From: Vibrio stylophorae
Lineage (GTDB): Bacteria > Pseudomonadota > Gammaproteobacteria > Enterobacterales > Vibrionaceae
Direction of reading: 5' to 3'
Assembly (NCBI RefSeq): GCF_921293875.1
Contig: NZ_CAKLDI010000002.1
Coordinates: 62,001-126,000 of the forward strand
Length of the DNA: 64,000 nt
Part shown: positions 25,967 through 34,725 of the stretch, piece by piece
Numbering within the stretch: the first letter of the stretch is position 1
Layout: the number at the start of each line of letters is the position of its first letter
The notes under the pieces: generated by a model
The model's input: the letters and a program-made list of their open reading frames with translations, nothing else
What the model was told of the DNA's origin: nothing
Databases searched by the model: none
Program-made: the position numbers and the translations under genes

Positions 25967-26575
25967 CTAAGCGCGCAGGGTTTGAAATCCCCAATAGATG
26001 CGCATCACGGTGGTGAGCCAGCAGGCCGCGCCAAACAGATAAGCGATAGTGGTAAAGTGCTGCGGCCATAAGCAGCAAGCAAAAAAGCAGAGTATGGTTT
26101 CGCTACCCTCGGTTAAACCACTCATGTAATAGAGCGACTTGTGTTGGTAGGTGGGATTTTCAATGCCTTGTTTACTCGCCATAACCGCAAAGGCTAAAAA
26201 GCTGCTGCCTGTGCCCACAAAAGCGAAGATCAAAAATGCCCCTGCAATGCCATTGACTTCGGGATTGGCCAGCACAAAGCCAAATGGAATTAAGGAATAA
26301 AAGAGAAAATCGAGGCTGATATCGAGAAATCCACCGGCATCGGTGATCCCTTGAATTCGCGCTAAGGCACCATCTAATCCATCACAAATGCGATTAAGCG
26401 CAATGCATAAAAGGGCCAAGAGATAATGCTCAAAGGCCAACGCGGGAAGCGCGAGCGCGCCGAGAATAAATCCCGCCACGGTCACTTGATTGGCGCTGAT
26501 CCCTGCGCGGTTAATGACAGATGCACTGAGACGAAGCGGCGCACGCACCACTTGAATGGCCATTTGATCAAGCAT
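25967..26575 (-). CDS. ynjF: YnjF-like CDP-alcohol phosphatidyltransferase
   Basis: The 202-residue membrane protein has the CDP-alcohol phosphotransferase motif DG(x)2AR(x)8G(x)3D(x)3D, seen as DGALARIQGITDAGGFLDIS followed by LD. It matches E. coli YnjF along its length (GGFLDISLDFLFY, GTGSSFLAFA, HKSLYYMSGLTEGSETIL). I chose the ATG at 26575 because E. coli YnjF also begins MLD and GGGA precedes it. It overlaps the ynjD stop by eight bases. It should transfer a phosphoryl-alcohol head group or base in the inner membrane; the true substrates are unknown. Confidence 0.88.
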   Translation of the reverse strand: MLDQMAIQVVRAPLRLSASVINRAGISANQVTVAGFILGALALPALAFEHYLLALLCIALNRICDGLDGALARIQGITDAGGFLDISLDFLFYSLIPFGFVLANPEVNGIAGAFLIFAFVGTGSSFLAFAVMASKQGIENPTYQHKSLYYMSGLTEGSETILCFFACCLWPQHFTTIAYLFGAACWLTTVMRIYWGFQTLRA

Positions 26576-27215
26576 GCTGCGCATCCCATGGCCAGTTGAT
26601 ACAGCGGCTTCCCTCAGGAATATCTGACTCATCATGGGTCACCAGTAGCGCCGGAATATGCGCTTGCTTGAGCTGTTCGATCACCCAATTGCGAAATTGA
26701 ATGCGCAAATCCTTATCTAACTTACTGTAGGGTTCATCAAGTAGGGCGACTTTGGGCTGCGCCAGTAGCATTCGGGTTAGGCTAATACGTGCGCGCTGGC
26801 CACCTGAAAGTTGCTCAGGGTAAGCAGTGGCTAACTGGCTGAGGCCCAATTTATCCAGTACTGCCATGGCTTGCGTTTTTCGCTCACTGCCTTTGACTTG
26901 ATTGGGCAGTGCAAAGGCAAGGTTTTGCCAAACATTGAGATGCGGAAAGAGGTGATCATCTTGAAATAGGATGCCCACTTGGCGCTGATGCGGCGGCAGG
27001 GCGCACAGCGATGCGCCATTGAGCAGTACTTCTCCTGAATATTCAAATTCATTGGAAAGATGGCCTGCAATTAAATCAAGCAGGGTTGATTTACCACAGC
27101 CACTGGGGCCCATCAGGGTAACAATCTCACCATTTTCAACCGTTAAATCAAAGGCTGAAAAGAGGGTTTCTCCGCTGTTTTTACGGATAGCGAGGTTTTT
27201 GAGACAAAGACTCAT
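26568..27215 (-). CDS. ynjD: YnjD-like ABC transporter ATP-binding protein
   Basis: The 215-residue ATPase has Walker A GPSGCGKST, signature LSGGQRAR and Walker B VALLDEPYSKLD, with VTHD after it. IVTLMGPSGCGKSTL and VGILFQDDHLF match YnjD. I chose the ATG at 27215 (MSLCLKNLAIR); a start three codons earlier is possible. It overlaps the permease gene by 35 bases. It should energise import by the YnjC permease of the ligand bound by YnjB. The ligand is unknown. Confidence 0.88.
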   Translation of the reverse strand: MSLCLKNLAIRKNSGETLFSAFDLTVENGEIVTLMGPSGCGKSTLLDLIAGHLSNEFEYSGEVLLNGASLCALPPHQRQVGILFQDDHLFPHLNVWQNLAFALPNQVKGSERKTQAMAVLDKLGLSQLATAYPEQLSGGQRARISLTRMLLAQPKVALLDEPYSKLDKDLRIQFRNWVIEQLKQAHIPALLVTHDESDIPEGSRCINWPWDAQHA

Positions 27216-28881
27216 GAGAAACAAAACCTTTCAAAGAGAGCTTGCGGCACTGAATTTGTAAGCGACTTAAACCCAGTACAAAGAAAAAGAACAGCAGCGG
27301 CAACAGTGCCTGCCATAACCCGTAGATGGCGGTAATGCGGCGATCAAATCCGCTGGAAAGTGCCACCGCTTCAGTGGTTAGGGTGCTAATGCGTCCCGCC
27401 CCGAGCATTAAGGTGGGCAGATATTGCGCCAAACTCACGCTAATGCCAATGGCCCAAGCAAAAAGAAGGGCAGGTAGCAGGATAGGTAGCTTCACTTTTA
27501 GCCAAGTTTGCAGCGGCGATTTACCGAGACTGAGTGCCACTTGGGTCAGACGCGAGTCAAAGCTTCGCCATGGGCCATCCAAGGAGAGATAGACCAGTGG
27601 AAAGGCAAAAAATAGATGCGACCAGCAGACCCAGAAAAAGTAGGCGTTGCTGCTTAAATGCAAGGTCATCACTTGAATGCCAAACATCATCGAAAGCTGG
27701 GGAATAAGCATCGGGAGTGCAATCACATAGGCAGGTAATTGCCAGCGTGCACGCAAACGATATTCATGGGCAACAATGGCAAAGACAAGCGCAATCGTAG
27801 CGCTCACCAGTGCAATGCTTAAGCTATTTTCGATGGTTGCGGCAATGCTATCCCACTCATATTGCCAAAATCGAAGGCTAAAGCGACTAGGCAGCAAATC
27901 GGGGAAACGCCAGCGCTGGGCGAAGCTCCATAGCAGCATTAAGGGGATCATCGCAGTGGTGATACAGACCAATAACAGCGCCCATTTATTGCCTTGAAGA
28001 TGCATACCTGAGCGGCCAGAAAATTGCCATTGTGTGCAGCGTTTGGTGATCAGCCATTCAATGCCTTGCACCAGTGCAATCAGTAGGCAGGCCAGTAAAA
28101 ATAGCATTAGAGCACCTGCAGCGGCGCGTGGTAATAGGGCTAAATCAGGGTCGTTAAACCACTGCCACACCAACACGGCAAAGGTGGGTGGATTGGTGGG
28201 GCCAATAATCAAGGCAACATCGACCACGGAAAGGCTATAGGCGATGATTGCTAGCATCGCAAAGCGTAGTTTGACCAGCCACTGCGGGAAAATACACTTG
28301 AGCCAAGTTTGTGCGCGGCTATAACCCAAGGATTGGCAGGATTTTTCAATCTGCTGCACCTTCATCTGCTGCAAAATTGGCATACTCATCAGTAGTAAAA
28401 AAGGCACCTCTTTAAGCGCAAGCATCATAACAAGCCCTAGGCCATAGGGATCTTTGACCAAAAGCGCAGCATCATGCAGCTCGCTACCACTGAGCCCAAG
28501 GGGTTCAAAAGCGCGCGCCACCATGCCTGTGGGCGCAAACAAAAAGGCAAAGCCAATGGCAAAAGCCACATGTGGTAGGGCAAGGAGCGGTGAGAGCATC
28601 AGCTCCATTTTGCGCCAAATGGGGCGCAGCCACGCCGCTTGTAAAATCGCAAAGCAGATCAAACAAGCAAGGTAGCTACTTGCCAGCGTGGTGAATACGG
28701 TGAGCGCGATGGAGTAACCCACGCCCTGCCATTGCAATACCGCTGCAAAGCCTGCCCATGACCACTGATTGAGACCAATGGGCGGAATATAGCCAAAAGC
28801 TGACACCAACACGCCAAGCAAGCCTGGCAGGATGGGTAAAATACAGATCGCGATGAGCGAGAGATAAAGCGCACGCAGCAT
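27181..28881 (-). CDS. ynjC: YnjC-like ABC transporter permease, fused double-domain
   Basis: The 566-residue protein has about 12 membrane helices and two copies of the binding-protein-dependent permease domain, as in YnjC, ThiP and FbpB types. The EAA-like loops are near CQSLGYSRAQTWLKCIFPQW (first half) and LTQVALSLGKSPLQTWLKVK (second half). It is somewhat longer than E. coli YnjC (511). GGGAG stands 13 bases before the ATG. The start lies nine bases after the ynjB stop. Confidence 0.87.
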   Translation of the reverse strand: MLRALYLSLIAICILPILPGLLGVLVSAFGYIPPIGLNQWSWAGFAAVLQWQGVGYSIALTVFTTLASSYLACLICFAILQAAWLRPIWRKMELMLSPLLALPHVAFAIGFAFLFAPTGMVARAFEPLGLSGSELHDAALLVKDPYGLGLVMMLALKEVPFLLLMSMPILQQMKVQQIEKSCQSLGYSRAQTWLKCIFPQWLVKLRFAMLAIIAYSLSVVDVALIIGPTNPPTFAVLVWQWFNDPDLALLPRAAAGALMLFLLACLLIALVQGIEWLITKRCTQWQFSGRSGMHLQGNKWALLLVCITTAMIPLMLLWSFAQRWRFPDLLPSRFSLRFWQYEWDSIAATIENSLSIALVSATIALVFAIVAHEYRLRARWQLPAYVIALPMLIPQLSMMFGIQVMTLHLSSNAYFFWVCWSHLFFAFPLVYLSLDGPWRSFDSRLTQVALSLGKSPLQTWLKVKLPILLPALLFAWAIGISVSLAQYLPTLMLGAGRISTLTTEAVALSSGFDRRITAIYGLWQALLPLLFFFFVLGLSRLQIQCRKLSLKGFVSHESLSQKPRYP

Positions 28882-28890
28882 AAATAATAA

Positions 28891-30036
28891 TTAGCTCCCG
28901 TATCGTTTGAGCCAAGCTTGTTCAAGCGCGTTTTGCCAGCTTGGATGCGGCTCTGCTATGGCTGGAAAAGGCTTACTGCTGGCGGCTGTCCCTGACAATA
29001 CGCTCGGCATCAGAATGGATGGGTCGCCCCACACATGGGTATCGCCTTTGCGCGATTGTGCCGCTGGGCTGAGCAAAAAGTTGATCGCCACTTTGGCGCC
29101 AGCACTTGCCTGCGCGTTCCATGGAATCGTCAAAAAGTGCACATTGGTCAGGGCGCCTTTTGAAAAGGCATAAACCTCGGTGCTTTCGGCTAGGTTGCCA
29201 CTCATTTGCGCGGCATAGACGGCGTTTGGATTAAAGGTAACCGCTAGATCAATTTGCTCATCATCAAGTAGTTGCAGCATCTCTGCGCTGCCAGCGGGGA
29301 ACTGCTTACCGCCGCGCCAAGCCACTTGATGAAAGGCATCCAAATATTGCCAAAGGGGGGCTGTGATCTGCTCAAATTGCGCCGCTTGTACTGGTTTTGC
29401 CAAGTCTGGGTGGTTACCGCTGAGCTCAATCAGTAGCGCTTTCAAAAAACTGGTGCCATGAAATTCAGGCGGGCGCGGATAGGTGAGACGATTTGGGTTG
29501 GCTTTGGCATAGTTCAGCATCTCAGCAAAGCTTTTCGGCGGTTGTTGCAAGGATGCTTGATCGTAAATAAACACCAATTGACCGAGGCCAAATGGCGCTT
29601 CTAAGCCTTCTGTTGGCTCTGAAAAGTCAGTTTCAATGGGTAAGGCGGTATTCGCGTATTGCATGCTTGGTAACCCATCGACAAATGCAGGGGCGAGCAT
29701 TTGATTGTCTTTCATGGATTTGAAGTTTTCACCGTTAATCCAAATCATATCAACGCTGCCGCCGCTATTTTTCCCTGCGGCTTTTTCTGCCAAAAGACGT
29801 GTGGTGCTTTCAGTGATATCACTGACTTTGACATGCACAAGGGTGATGTTGTAACGCGATTTCAGCTCTTTACTGGTCCATTGAAAGTAGCGGTTAATCT
29901 CAGGGCTACCGCCCCAGGCATGGAAATAGACCGTTTGGCCATCTGCTTGTGCCAGCACGGATTGCCAATCCTCGGCAAAAACGGTGGAGGTGCAGAGTGC
30001 ACTTAGAAAAGCGAAGCAGCGCAGTAGAGTTTTCAT
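28891..30036 (-). CDS. ynjB: YnjB-like periplasmic substrate-binding protein
   Basis: The 381-residue protein has a signal peptide (LLRCFAFLSALCTSTVFA). It matches E. coli YnjB closely: GQTVYFHAWGGSPEINRY, LAEKAAGKNSGGSVDMIWIN, GENFK, and PLWQYLDAFH. It belongs to the extracellular solute-binding class 1 type and feeds the YnjC/YnjD transporter. I chose the ATG at 30036; the frame is open further upstream but lacks a signal peptide there. The ligand is unknown. The operon context with a rhodanese and redox proteins hints at a sulfur- or selenium-related compound, which is inference. Confidence 0.88.
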   Translation of the reverse strand: MKTLLRCFAFLSALCTSTVFAEDWQSVLAQADGQTVYFHAWGGSPEINRYFQWTSKELKSRYNITLVHVKVSDITESTTRLLAEKAAGKNSGGSVDMIWINGENFKSMKDNQMLAPAFVDGLPSMQYANTALPIETDFSEPTEGLEAPFGLGQLVFIYDQASLQQPPKSFAEMLNYAKANPNRLTYPRPPEFHGTSFLKALLIELSGNHPDLAKPVQAAQFEQITAPLWQYLDAFHQVAWRGGKQFPAGSAEMLQLLDDEQIDLAVTFNPNAVYAAQMSGNLAESTEVYAFSKGALTNVHFLTIPWNAQASAGAKVAINFLLSPAAQSRKGDTHVWGDPSILMPSVLSGTAASSKPFPAIAEPHPSWQNALEQAWLKRYGS

Positions 30037-30135
30037 AGTCAATCCGAAAAATGACAAAACCGCCTTGATTAAAAAGCGGTTGTGTAGGGAACAGGCGCTT
30101 AATGAGACAAAAGCACCAGTACCGAGGGGGAAAAC

Positions 30136-30157
30136 AAGGGCGCTTTGGCGCGCCCTT
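30136..30157 (-). other. Intercistronic hairpin between the YdjX-like and YnjB genes
   Basis: AAGGGCGC and GCGCCCTT flank a six-base loop in the 137-base gap. On the minus strand the following bases are GTTTTCCCC, a poor T tail. It may be a weak terminator, or an mRNA-stabilising stem that tunes ynjB expression. Confidence 0.5.
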
Positions 30158-30173
30158 ATCATGGCGGGTCGCA

Positions 30174-30851
30174 TTACTTAGAAAGATCGGCCATGTTGAT
30201 GCCTTTTTTCTTGGCAATATATTTTGGAATCAAAGACATACCAAAGAGCACAAGGCCAGCTGCTGCAAACTTCACCAGTAGCATGGCTGAGACACCGTTG
30301 GTCGCAATGTCACCTGCCATGTAGGCAAAGATAAATGCGCCAGGCGCCATAGTCAGCAGAGATACCAGTGCATAGGTGCCGATGTTCAGTGACGTTAAAC
30401 CATAGGCATAGTTTTGCAAGCTAAATGGGAACACTGGCACCAAGCGGGTCAGGATCAAAAAGCTGGTGCCGTTTTGTGCCACGCCATCATCAATTTTCTT
30501 GAAGATTGGGTTGTTGCCAAACTTGTTCATGATAAAGCCACGAAGCAAGAAGCGTGCAACCACAAAGGCAGCCACAGCGCCAAGCGTTGCAGAGAGCAGC
30601 GCAAGCACACCACCTTTCACTGGGCCAAAGACGATGCCAGCCACAATGGTAAAGGCGCTGCCAGGTAGCAAGAAAACACAGGCAAATACGAAGGCTGCGA
30701 TAAACACCGCGTAACCCCATACGCCAAAACCTGCGATCCAGCTTTGTAGGCGATCGATGTCGGTAATGATTTCAAGCATGCCGGTTTGTTTTGCGGCAAA
30801 AATGGCAGCGGCAATGACCACTGCAACAAGTGCTAATTTAAGAAATTTCAT
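30174..30851 (-). CDS. TVP38/TMEM64-family membrane protein (YdjX/YdjZ-like)
   Basis: The 225-residue protein has about five or six membrane helices. Family blocks are FLLPGSAFTIVAGIVFGP, then LILTRLVPVFPFSLQNYAYG and LVSLLTMAPGAF. It matches E. coli YdjX and YdjZ, whose genes also lie next to ynj genes. The broader VTT/DedA group is linked to lipid scrambling or transport, and YdjX-type proteins have been linked to selenite, but no function is proven. I chose the ATG at 30851; a TTG seven codons earlier is possible. Confidence 0.85.
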   Translation of the reverse strand: MKFLKLALVAVVIAAAIFAAKQTGMLEIITDIDRLQSWIAGFGVWGYAVFIAAFVFACVFLLPGSAFTIVAGIVFGPVKGGVLALLSATLGAVAAFVVARFLLRGFIMNKFGNNPIFKKIDDGVAQNGTSFLILTRLVPVFPFSLQNYAYGLTSLNIGTYALVSLLTMAPGAFIFAYMAGDIATNGVSAMLLVKFAAAGLVLFGMSLIPKYIAKKKGINMADLSK

Positions 30852-30881
30852 AAGCTTGTTCTTTCTTTTCAATAGAATGGA

Positions 30882-31652
30882 TTAGATGTTCATGCACTTA
30901 ATCAAAGCCGCTTTGGATTTATAGCGGTTGAGCCAAGCTTTCATTGGATTCGCAAGGACATTGACTGGCGCGTCATCACCTTCCATCACCACAGGGCCAA
31001 ACATCAGATCCAGAATGTGCCAAGACTTGGTGCCCACACCCATCATTGAGGCGCGACATGCCGAGCAGTAAACCACCACATAGTCGGTTTCAAATTCATC
31101 GACACGGCGCTGAATGACGCGGGTGGCAACATCTGGGTTGGCAGGCACGACCATGCCACCGAAGCCGCAGCATCGCGTGTTTTCACGGGTGTGCTCAGGC
31201 TCAACGGTTTTGTAACCGAGTTCATTGAGGATCCAGCGAATGCCATCTTGCAGCTCTTTTTCATAACGGGTTGAGCAAGAGTCATGAATGGTGAAGACAA
31301 CATTGCTGTTTTTCGCTTTACCGCGTAGCTCTTCAGGTAGGCCGATTTGTGGCAATAGCTTCCAAAGAGACAGTGGCTTTTGCTTGCCGCCTGATTTTTT
31401 GATCATGCCAAAGCAGCTTTGACAGGCGACGATCACTTCTTCCGCTTCAAGCTTGTCAAAGTCAGCTTGCAGCTTGCCGTAGCGCTCTTTAAACAGTTCA
31501 GTTTGACCAATGGCAGCCGTTGGCTTACCACAACATTTTTGCACTGCACCCATATCAGGGAAGACTTGCTTCAGGTAGTTGGCAATCGCTTTCACACCTT
31601 CAGGCGAATAGGATGGCAGGCTGCATCCTGGCATAAATACTTTGTTACTCAT
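30882..31652 (-). CDS. CCG-domain (HdrB-like) iron-sulfur protein
   Basis: The 256-residue soluble protein has two cysteine-rich CCG domains: CCGKP with CQSCFG, then CCGFGG with CSACRA, plus PGCSLPSYS at the N-terminus. Such domains bind an unusual 4Fe-4S cluster in heterodisulfide reductase HdrB, GlpC and LutA-type proteins. It should form a redox pair with the flavoprotein encoded directly upstream. The ATG shares one base with that gene's stop (TAATG). The substrate may be a disulfide, persulfide or quinone, but this is not decidable here. Confidence 0.84.
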   Translation of the reverse strand: MSNKVFMPGCSLPSYSPEGVKAIANYLKQVFPDMGAVQKCCGKPTAAIGQTELFKERYGKLQADFDKLEAEEVIVACQSCFGMIKKSGGKQKPLSLWKLLPQIGLPEELRGKAKNSNVVFTIHDSCSTRYEKELQDGIRWILNELGYKTVEPEHTRENTRCCGFGGMVVPANPDVATRVIQRRVDEFETDYVVVYCSACRASMMGVGTKSWHILDLMFGPVVMEGDDAPVNVLANPMKAWLNRYKSKAALIKCMNI

Positions 31653-33445
31653 TATTTTGCTACCGTTCTTTTTGCCATCGTGAATAGTTTGGAGAAGCCA
31701 AGCTTCTGGTGCATGTTGATTGCTTTGTGTCCCGGCATCGGTGATTCGCCATTGTTTGCTTTGACGAAGTCAGCACGCGCGCCCAAGAACATCTCCTTCA
31801 TCGGAAAGTCTTTCGGACAAACAATCGTACATTGGTCACAGGCGTTGCATGAGTAAGCAAGCAGTGGGTCCATCGACTTGTTATTCACGAAGTCTGTAAA
31901 CATGGTTTTCGGACAATCGCCAAAGTCGTTCATCATGATGCATTCGCTCATGCACAGCTTACAGCTGCACTGTAGGCATCGAGACGCTTCTTCTGTGATT
32001 TGTGCGGCGGTAAAGCCCAAATCGACTTGTGCGAAATCTTGTTTACGTTCATCGGCATCACGTAGCTCACCGTGTAGACGGTGCATATCTGTGGTGCCTT
32101 TTGGTAGCGGTACATCCAAACGGCTGATGTAGCTATATTCTTGTTCGAAATCTCGACCTTCAGTCAGTGCGCGATTGCTTAAAAAGCGGCTCACACTGAG
32201 GGCAGCTTTACGGCCCAGCGCCATAGCTTCAATCACAATGTTACCGCCGCAGGCATCGCCAGCGACAAACACATCAGCAAGATTGGTAGCCAAGGTTTGC
32301 TTATCGACAACGTAGCGACCGCCACGTGTTTGCTCAAGCGCGCCTTCGGTGATATCAGCAACCAACTGGCCAGTTGCAAAGACAACGGTATCGACGGCAA
32401 TGGTTTTGCTCTCATCGCTATATTGCGGTGCAAAGTTGCCTTGTTCGTCGAAAATAGACAGTACTTTTTTGATGGTGATGCCGGTTACTTTGCCATCGGT
32501 GTGCTCAATGGCAATTGGGCCCCAGCCTGCGTTAAAGGCAACGCCTTCTTCTAGCGACTCATCAATCTCAATTTGGCTGGCAGGTAGATTTTCCATGCTC
32601 TCAAGTGAGCATTGGTACACTTCACTGGCACCGATACGCCAAGATGAGCGCGCACAGTCCATCGCAACATCACCACCACCAATGACCATCACACGCTGAC
32701 CTGCGCGAGGGAATTGTTGGGTTTCAGAGATCTCTTTAAGGTATTCAACTGCAGAGAACACGCCATCGTTGTCGTGACCTGGCAGTGGAATAATTGAGCC
32801 AACATGCGCGCCGTGCGCAAGGATCACGGCATCGTGCTCTTGGCGAAGCGCTTCAAATGAGATGTCTTTGCCAATTTCAACACCAAAACGTGTTTCGATG
32901 CCGAGCTTTTCAAGATAGCTATATTCAAAATCGATGACGTGACGTGGCAAGCGGTATTCAGGAATACCGACACGCATCATGCCGCCAAAGACGTTGAGTT
33001 TTTCAAAAATGGTCACTTGGTGGCCTTGGCGACGCAGCTCAATCGCAGCTTGTGCGCCTGCAGGGCCTGCGCCAACGACAGCAATATGTTTGCCAGTGAT
33101 TGGCGCAATGGTGAGATCCCACTGCTCTGCGCGGTCACATTGCTCGGCAACGAAACGCTTGATGCCTGCAACGCTGATTGGTTGGCCAAATTCAGTGTTA
33201 CGGCGACAGGCTTTTTCACAAGGGTGCGCACAAATACGACCCAGGGTTTGCGGTAGAAATAGTTTTTGACGAATCAGATCAAGCGCGCCTTGGAAATTAC
33301 CTTCACCAGCCATGCGCACATATTGTTTGACATCCGTATGCATTGGGCAGGCGGTTTGACATGCAGGATCTGCGTCACCCATACAGCCATCAACAATGGT
33401 CTGAGCGGTATCAAAAAGCTTCTGACTAAAAATCACATTATTCAT
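31652..33445 (-). CDS. GltD-like FAD/NAD(P) oxidoreductase with N- and C-terminal Fe-S domains
   Basis: The 597-residue protein has three parts. The N-terminal Cys-rich helical domain (CMGDADPACQTACP, CAHPCEKACRR) is as in GltD and dihydropyrimidine dehydrogenase. Two nucleotide-binding folds follow, for FAD (VVGAGPAGAQAAIEL) and NAD(P) (VIGGGDVAMDCARSS). The C-terminal ferredoxin-like part has two clusters (CLQCSCKLCMSEC and CNACDQCTIVCP). It would move electrons between NAD(P)H and an iron-sulfur partner, most likely the CCG protein encoded next. Length exceeds GltD (about 470) because of the C-terminal clusters. Confidence 0.85.
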   Translation of the reverse strand: MNNVIFSQKLFDTAQTIVDGCMGDADPACQTACPMHTDVKQYVRMAGEGNFQGALDLIRQKLFLPQTLGRICAHPCEKACRRNTEFGQPISVAGIKRFVAEQCDRAEQWDLTIAPITGKHIAVVGAGPAGAQAAIELRRQGHQVTIFEKLNVFGGMMRVGIPEYRLPRHVIDFEYSYLEKLGIETRFGVEIGKDISFEALRQEHDAVILAHGAHVGSIIPLPGHDNDGVFSAVEYLKEISETQQFPRAGQRVMVIGGGDVAMDCARSSWRIGASEVYQCSLESMENLPASQIEIDESLEEGVAFNAGWGPIAIEHTDGKVTGITIKKVLSIFDEQGNFAPQYSDESKTIAVDTVVFATGQLVADITEGALEQTRGGRYVVDKQTLATNLADVFVAGDACGGNIVIEAMALGRKAALSVSRFLSNRALTEGRDFEQEYSYISRLDVPLPKGTTDMHRLHGELRDADERKQDFAQVDLGFTAAQITEEASRCLQCSCKLCMSECIMMNDFGDCPKTMFTDFVNNKSMDPLLAYSCNACDQCTIVCPKDFPMKEMFLGARADFVKANNGESPMPGHKAINMHQKLGFSKLFTMAKRTVAK

Positions 33446-33464
33446 CTGATTGATTCCACCCCGA

Positions 33465-34445
33465 CTATTTGCCGTTTACGACGTTAACTGCTGGATCTTT
33501 TTTCTCGTAGTGTGCGTAGCTGTATTCAATCCAAGAGCCATCGTAGTTGTATACATCTTTGGCACCCAATACATCGGTAAGCACCATGTAGGTGTGCGCT
33601 GAACGAACGCCAGATTGACAGTAGGCGATCACTTTTTTGCCTTTGATGGTGTCGCCATAAAGTGCTTGTAGCTCAGCCGCTGATTTCAGCGTGGTATCTG
33701 CATTGAGGGCTTTGGTCCACTCAATGTGCACGCTGCCAGGAATAGTGCCTGGGCCAAAGGCGCCAGAAACGGCGGTTGCACCCGTAAATTCGTCGGTGCT
33801 GCGGGTATCAATGATCACCCAATCATTGTTGTTTTGCGCAGCGAGAACCATTTGCAGTGTTGCAAGGGTGTTGGTTTCATTTTGCGCCGCTGGTGCTTTG
33901 TAGCTCGTCGCGGTGACGCTTTGGTTGGCATCGCCCGTTGGCAGGTTCGCGCCAATCCAAGCATTGAGACCGCCATCAAGGTAACGTACATCTTGATGAC
34001 CTAGGTTTTGAATTTGCCAGAAAAGACGTGATGCATCATGGTGTGCGCCCGCTGCGTAAACCACGATAGTTGATTCAGGTGTTGCACCAAAATCGCTGAG
34101 AATTTTTTCCATTTCAGCGGTGCTGTTGCGCATGCCACCAAATGGGTAGGCACCTTCAGACGCTGAATAGTCGTTGCGCCATAGGGTGTGTGAGCCAGAA
34201 ATTGGGCTATCAGGTTTCATTGGGTTCAATGCACCAATGACCACCACATCTGCCTTGCTATCCATCATTGCTTTGAGTTCTTGGGCATTGATGAAACGCT
34301 CTGCATTTGCGTACTGAGAGAATTTGGTTTGTTGTGCTTGTGCGTCAACCACAACGGCTTGGGTTGAGAAAGCGGTTTGATAAACGATGTAGCCCGTTGC
34401 AGCAACTGCAGTGAGAATGCCTAAGGCAATGGTGGATTTTTTCAT
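33465..34445 (-). CDS. Exported tandem-rhodanese sulfurtransferase
   Basis: The 326-residue protein has an N-terminal signal or anchor helix (IALGILTAVAATGYIVYQTA). Two rhodanese domains follow. The first (about 50-170) lacks the catalytic Cys (YAAGAHHDASR). The second has the active loop YCQSGVRS. It should move sulfane sulfur in the periplasm, in the manner of E. coli YnjE (three domains, same gene neighbourhood). It is the first gene of the minus-strand operon, 19 bases before the flavoprotein gene, and diverges from the TtrS-like kinase gene. Confidence 0.88.
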   Translation of the reverse strand: MKKSTIALGILTAVAATGYIVYQTAFSTQAVVVDAQAQQTKFSQYANAERFINAQELKAMMDSKADVVVIGALNPMKPDSPISGSHTLWRNDYSASEGAYPFGGMRNSTAEMEKILSDFGATPESTIVVYAAGAHHDASRLFWQIQNLGHQDVRYLDGGLNAWIGANLPTGDANQSVTATSYKAPAAQNETNTLATLQMVLAAQNNNDWVIIDTRSTDEFTGATAVSGAFGPGTIPGSVHIEWTKALNADTTLKSAAELQALYGDTIKGKKVIAYCQSGVRSAHTYMVLTDVLGAKDVYNYDGSWIEYSYAHYEKKDPAVNVVNGK

Positions 34446-34725
34446 GGTTAAACTTCCAAGTATAAAAAAATGATCGTCTCGAAAAGCATCAAAACGATAG
34501 AATTCGATCTTAATATCCGTTCGTTTTTATAGTGATTCGTTGGTATCGAACGTCCATACACCGCATGTTTGCTGGTTGTTATGGTTTTGATCACCATTTT
34601 CTGGAAATTAAAAAAACGCAGCTATTGTGGTTTCCCACAATCCCCGACAAAATATGATCCTTCGCACAAAGTTTTGAAAAAACATGATGCAGAATACGCC
34701 TCTCGTCCCATTGATGTGAAAATTT
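34446..34725. promoter_or_regulatory. Shared divergent control region with an inverted repeat
   Basis: These 280 bases separate the rhodanese-ynj operon from the two-component system. At 34624-34641 stands an inverted repeat ATTGTGG-TTTC-CCACAAT (seven-base arms), about 100 bases before the kinase start and about 180 from the rhodanese start. It is a reasonable site for the LuxR-type regulator encoded next door. This is inference. Confidence 0.5.

Noticed and set aside
25967..30036. thiBPQ thiamine transporter
   Set aside because: The permease and ATPase resemble ThiP/ThiQ superficially, but the binding protein, ATPase and following phosphatidyltransferase match YnjB, YnjD and YnjF closely, and no TPP riboswitch is seen.
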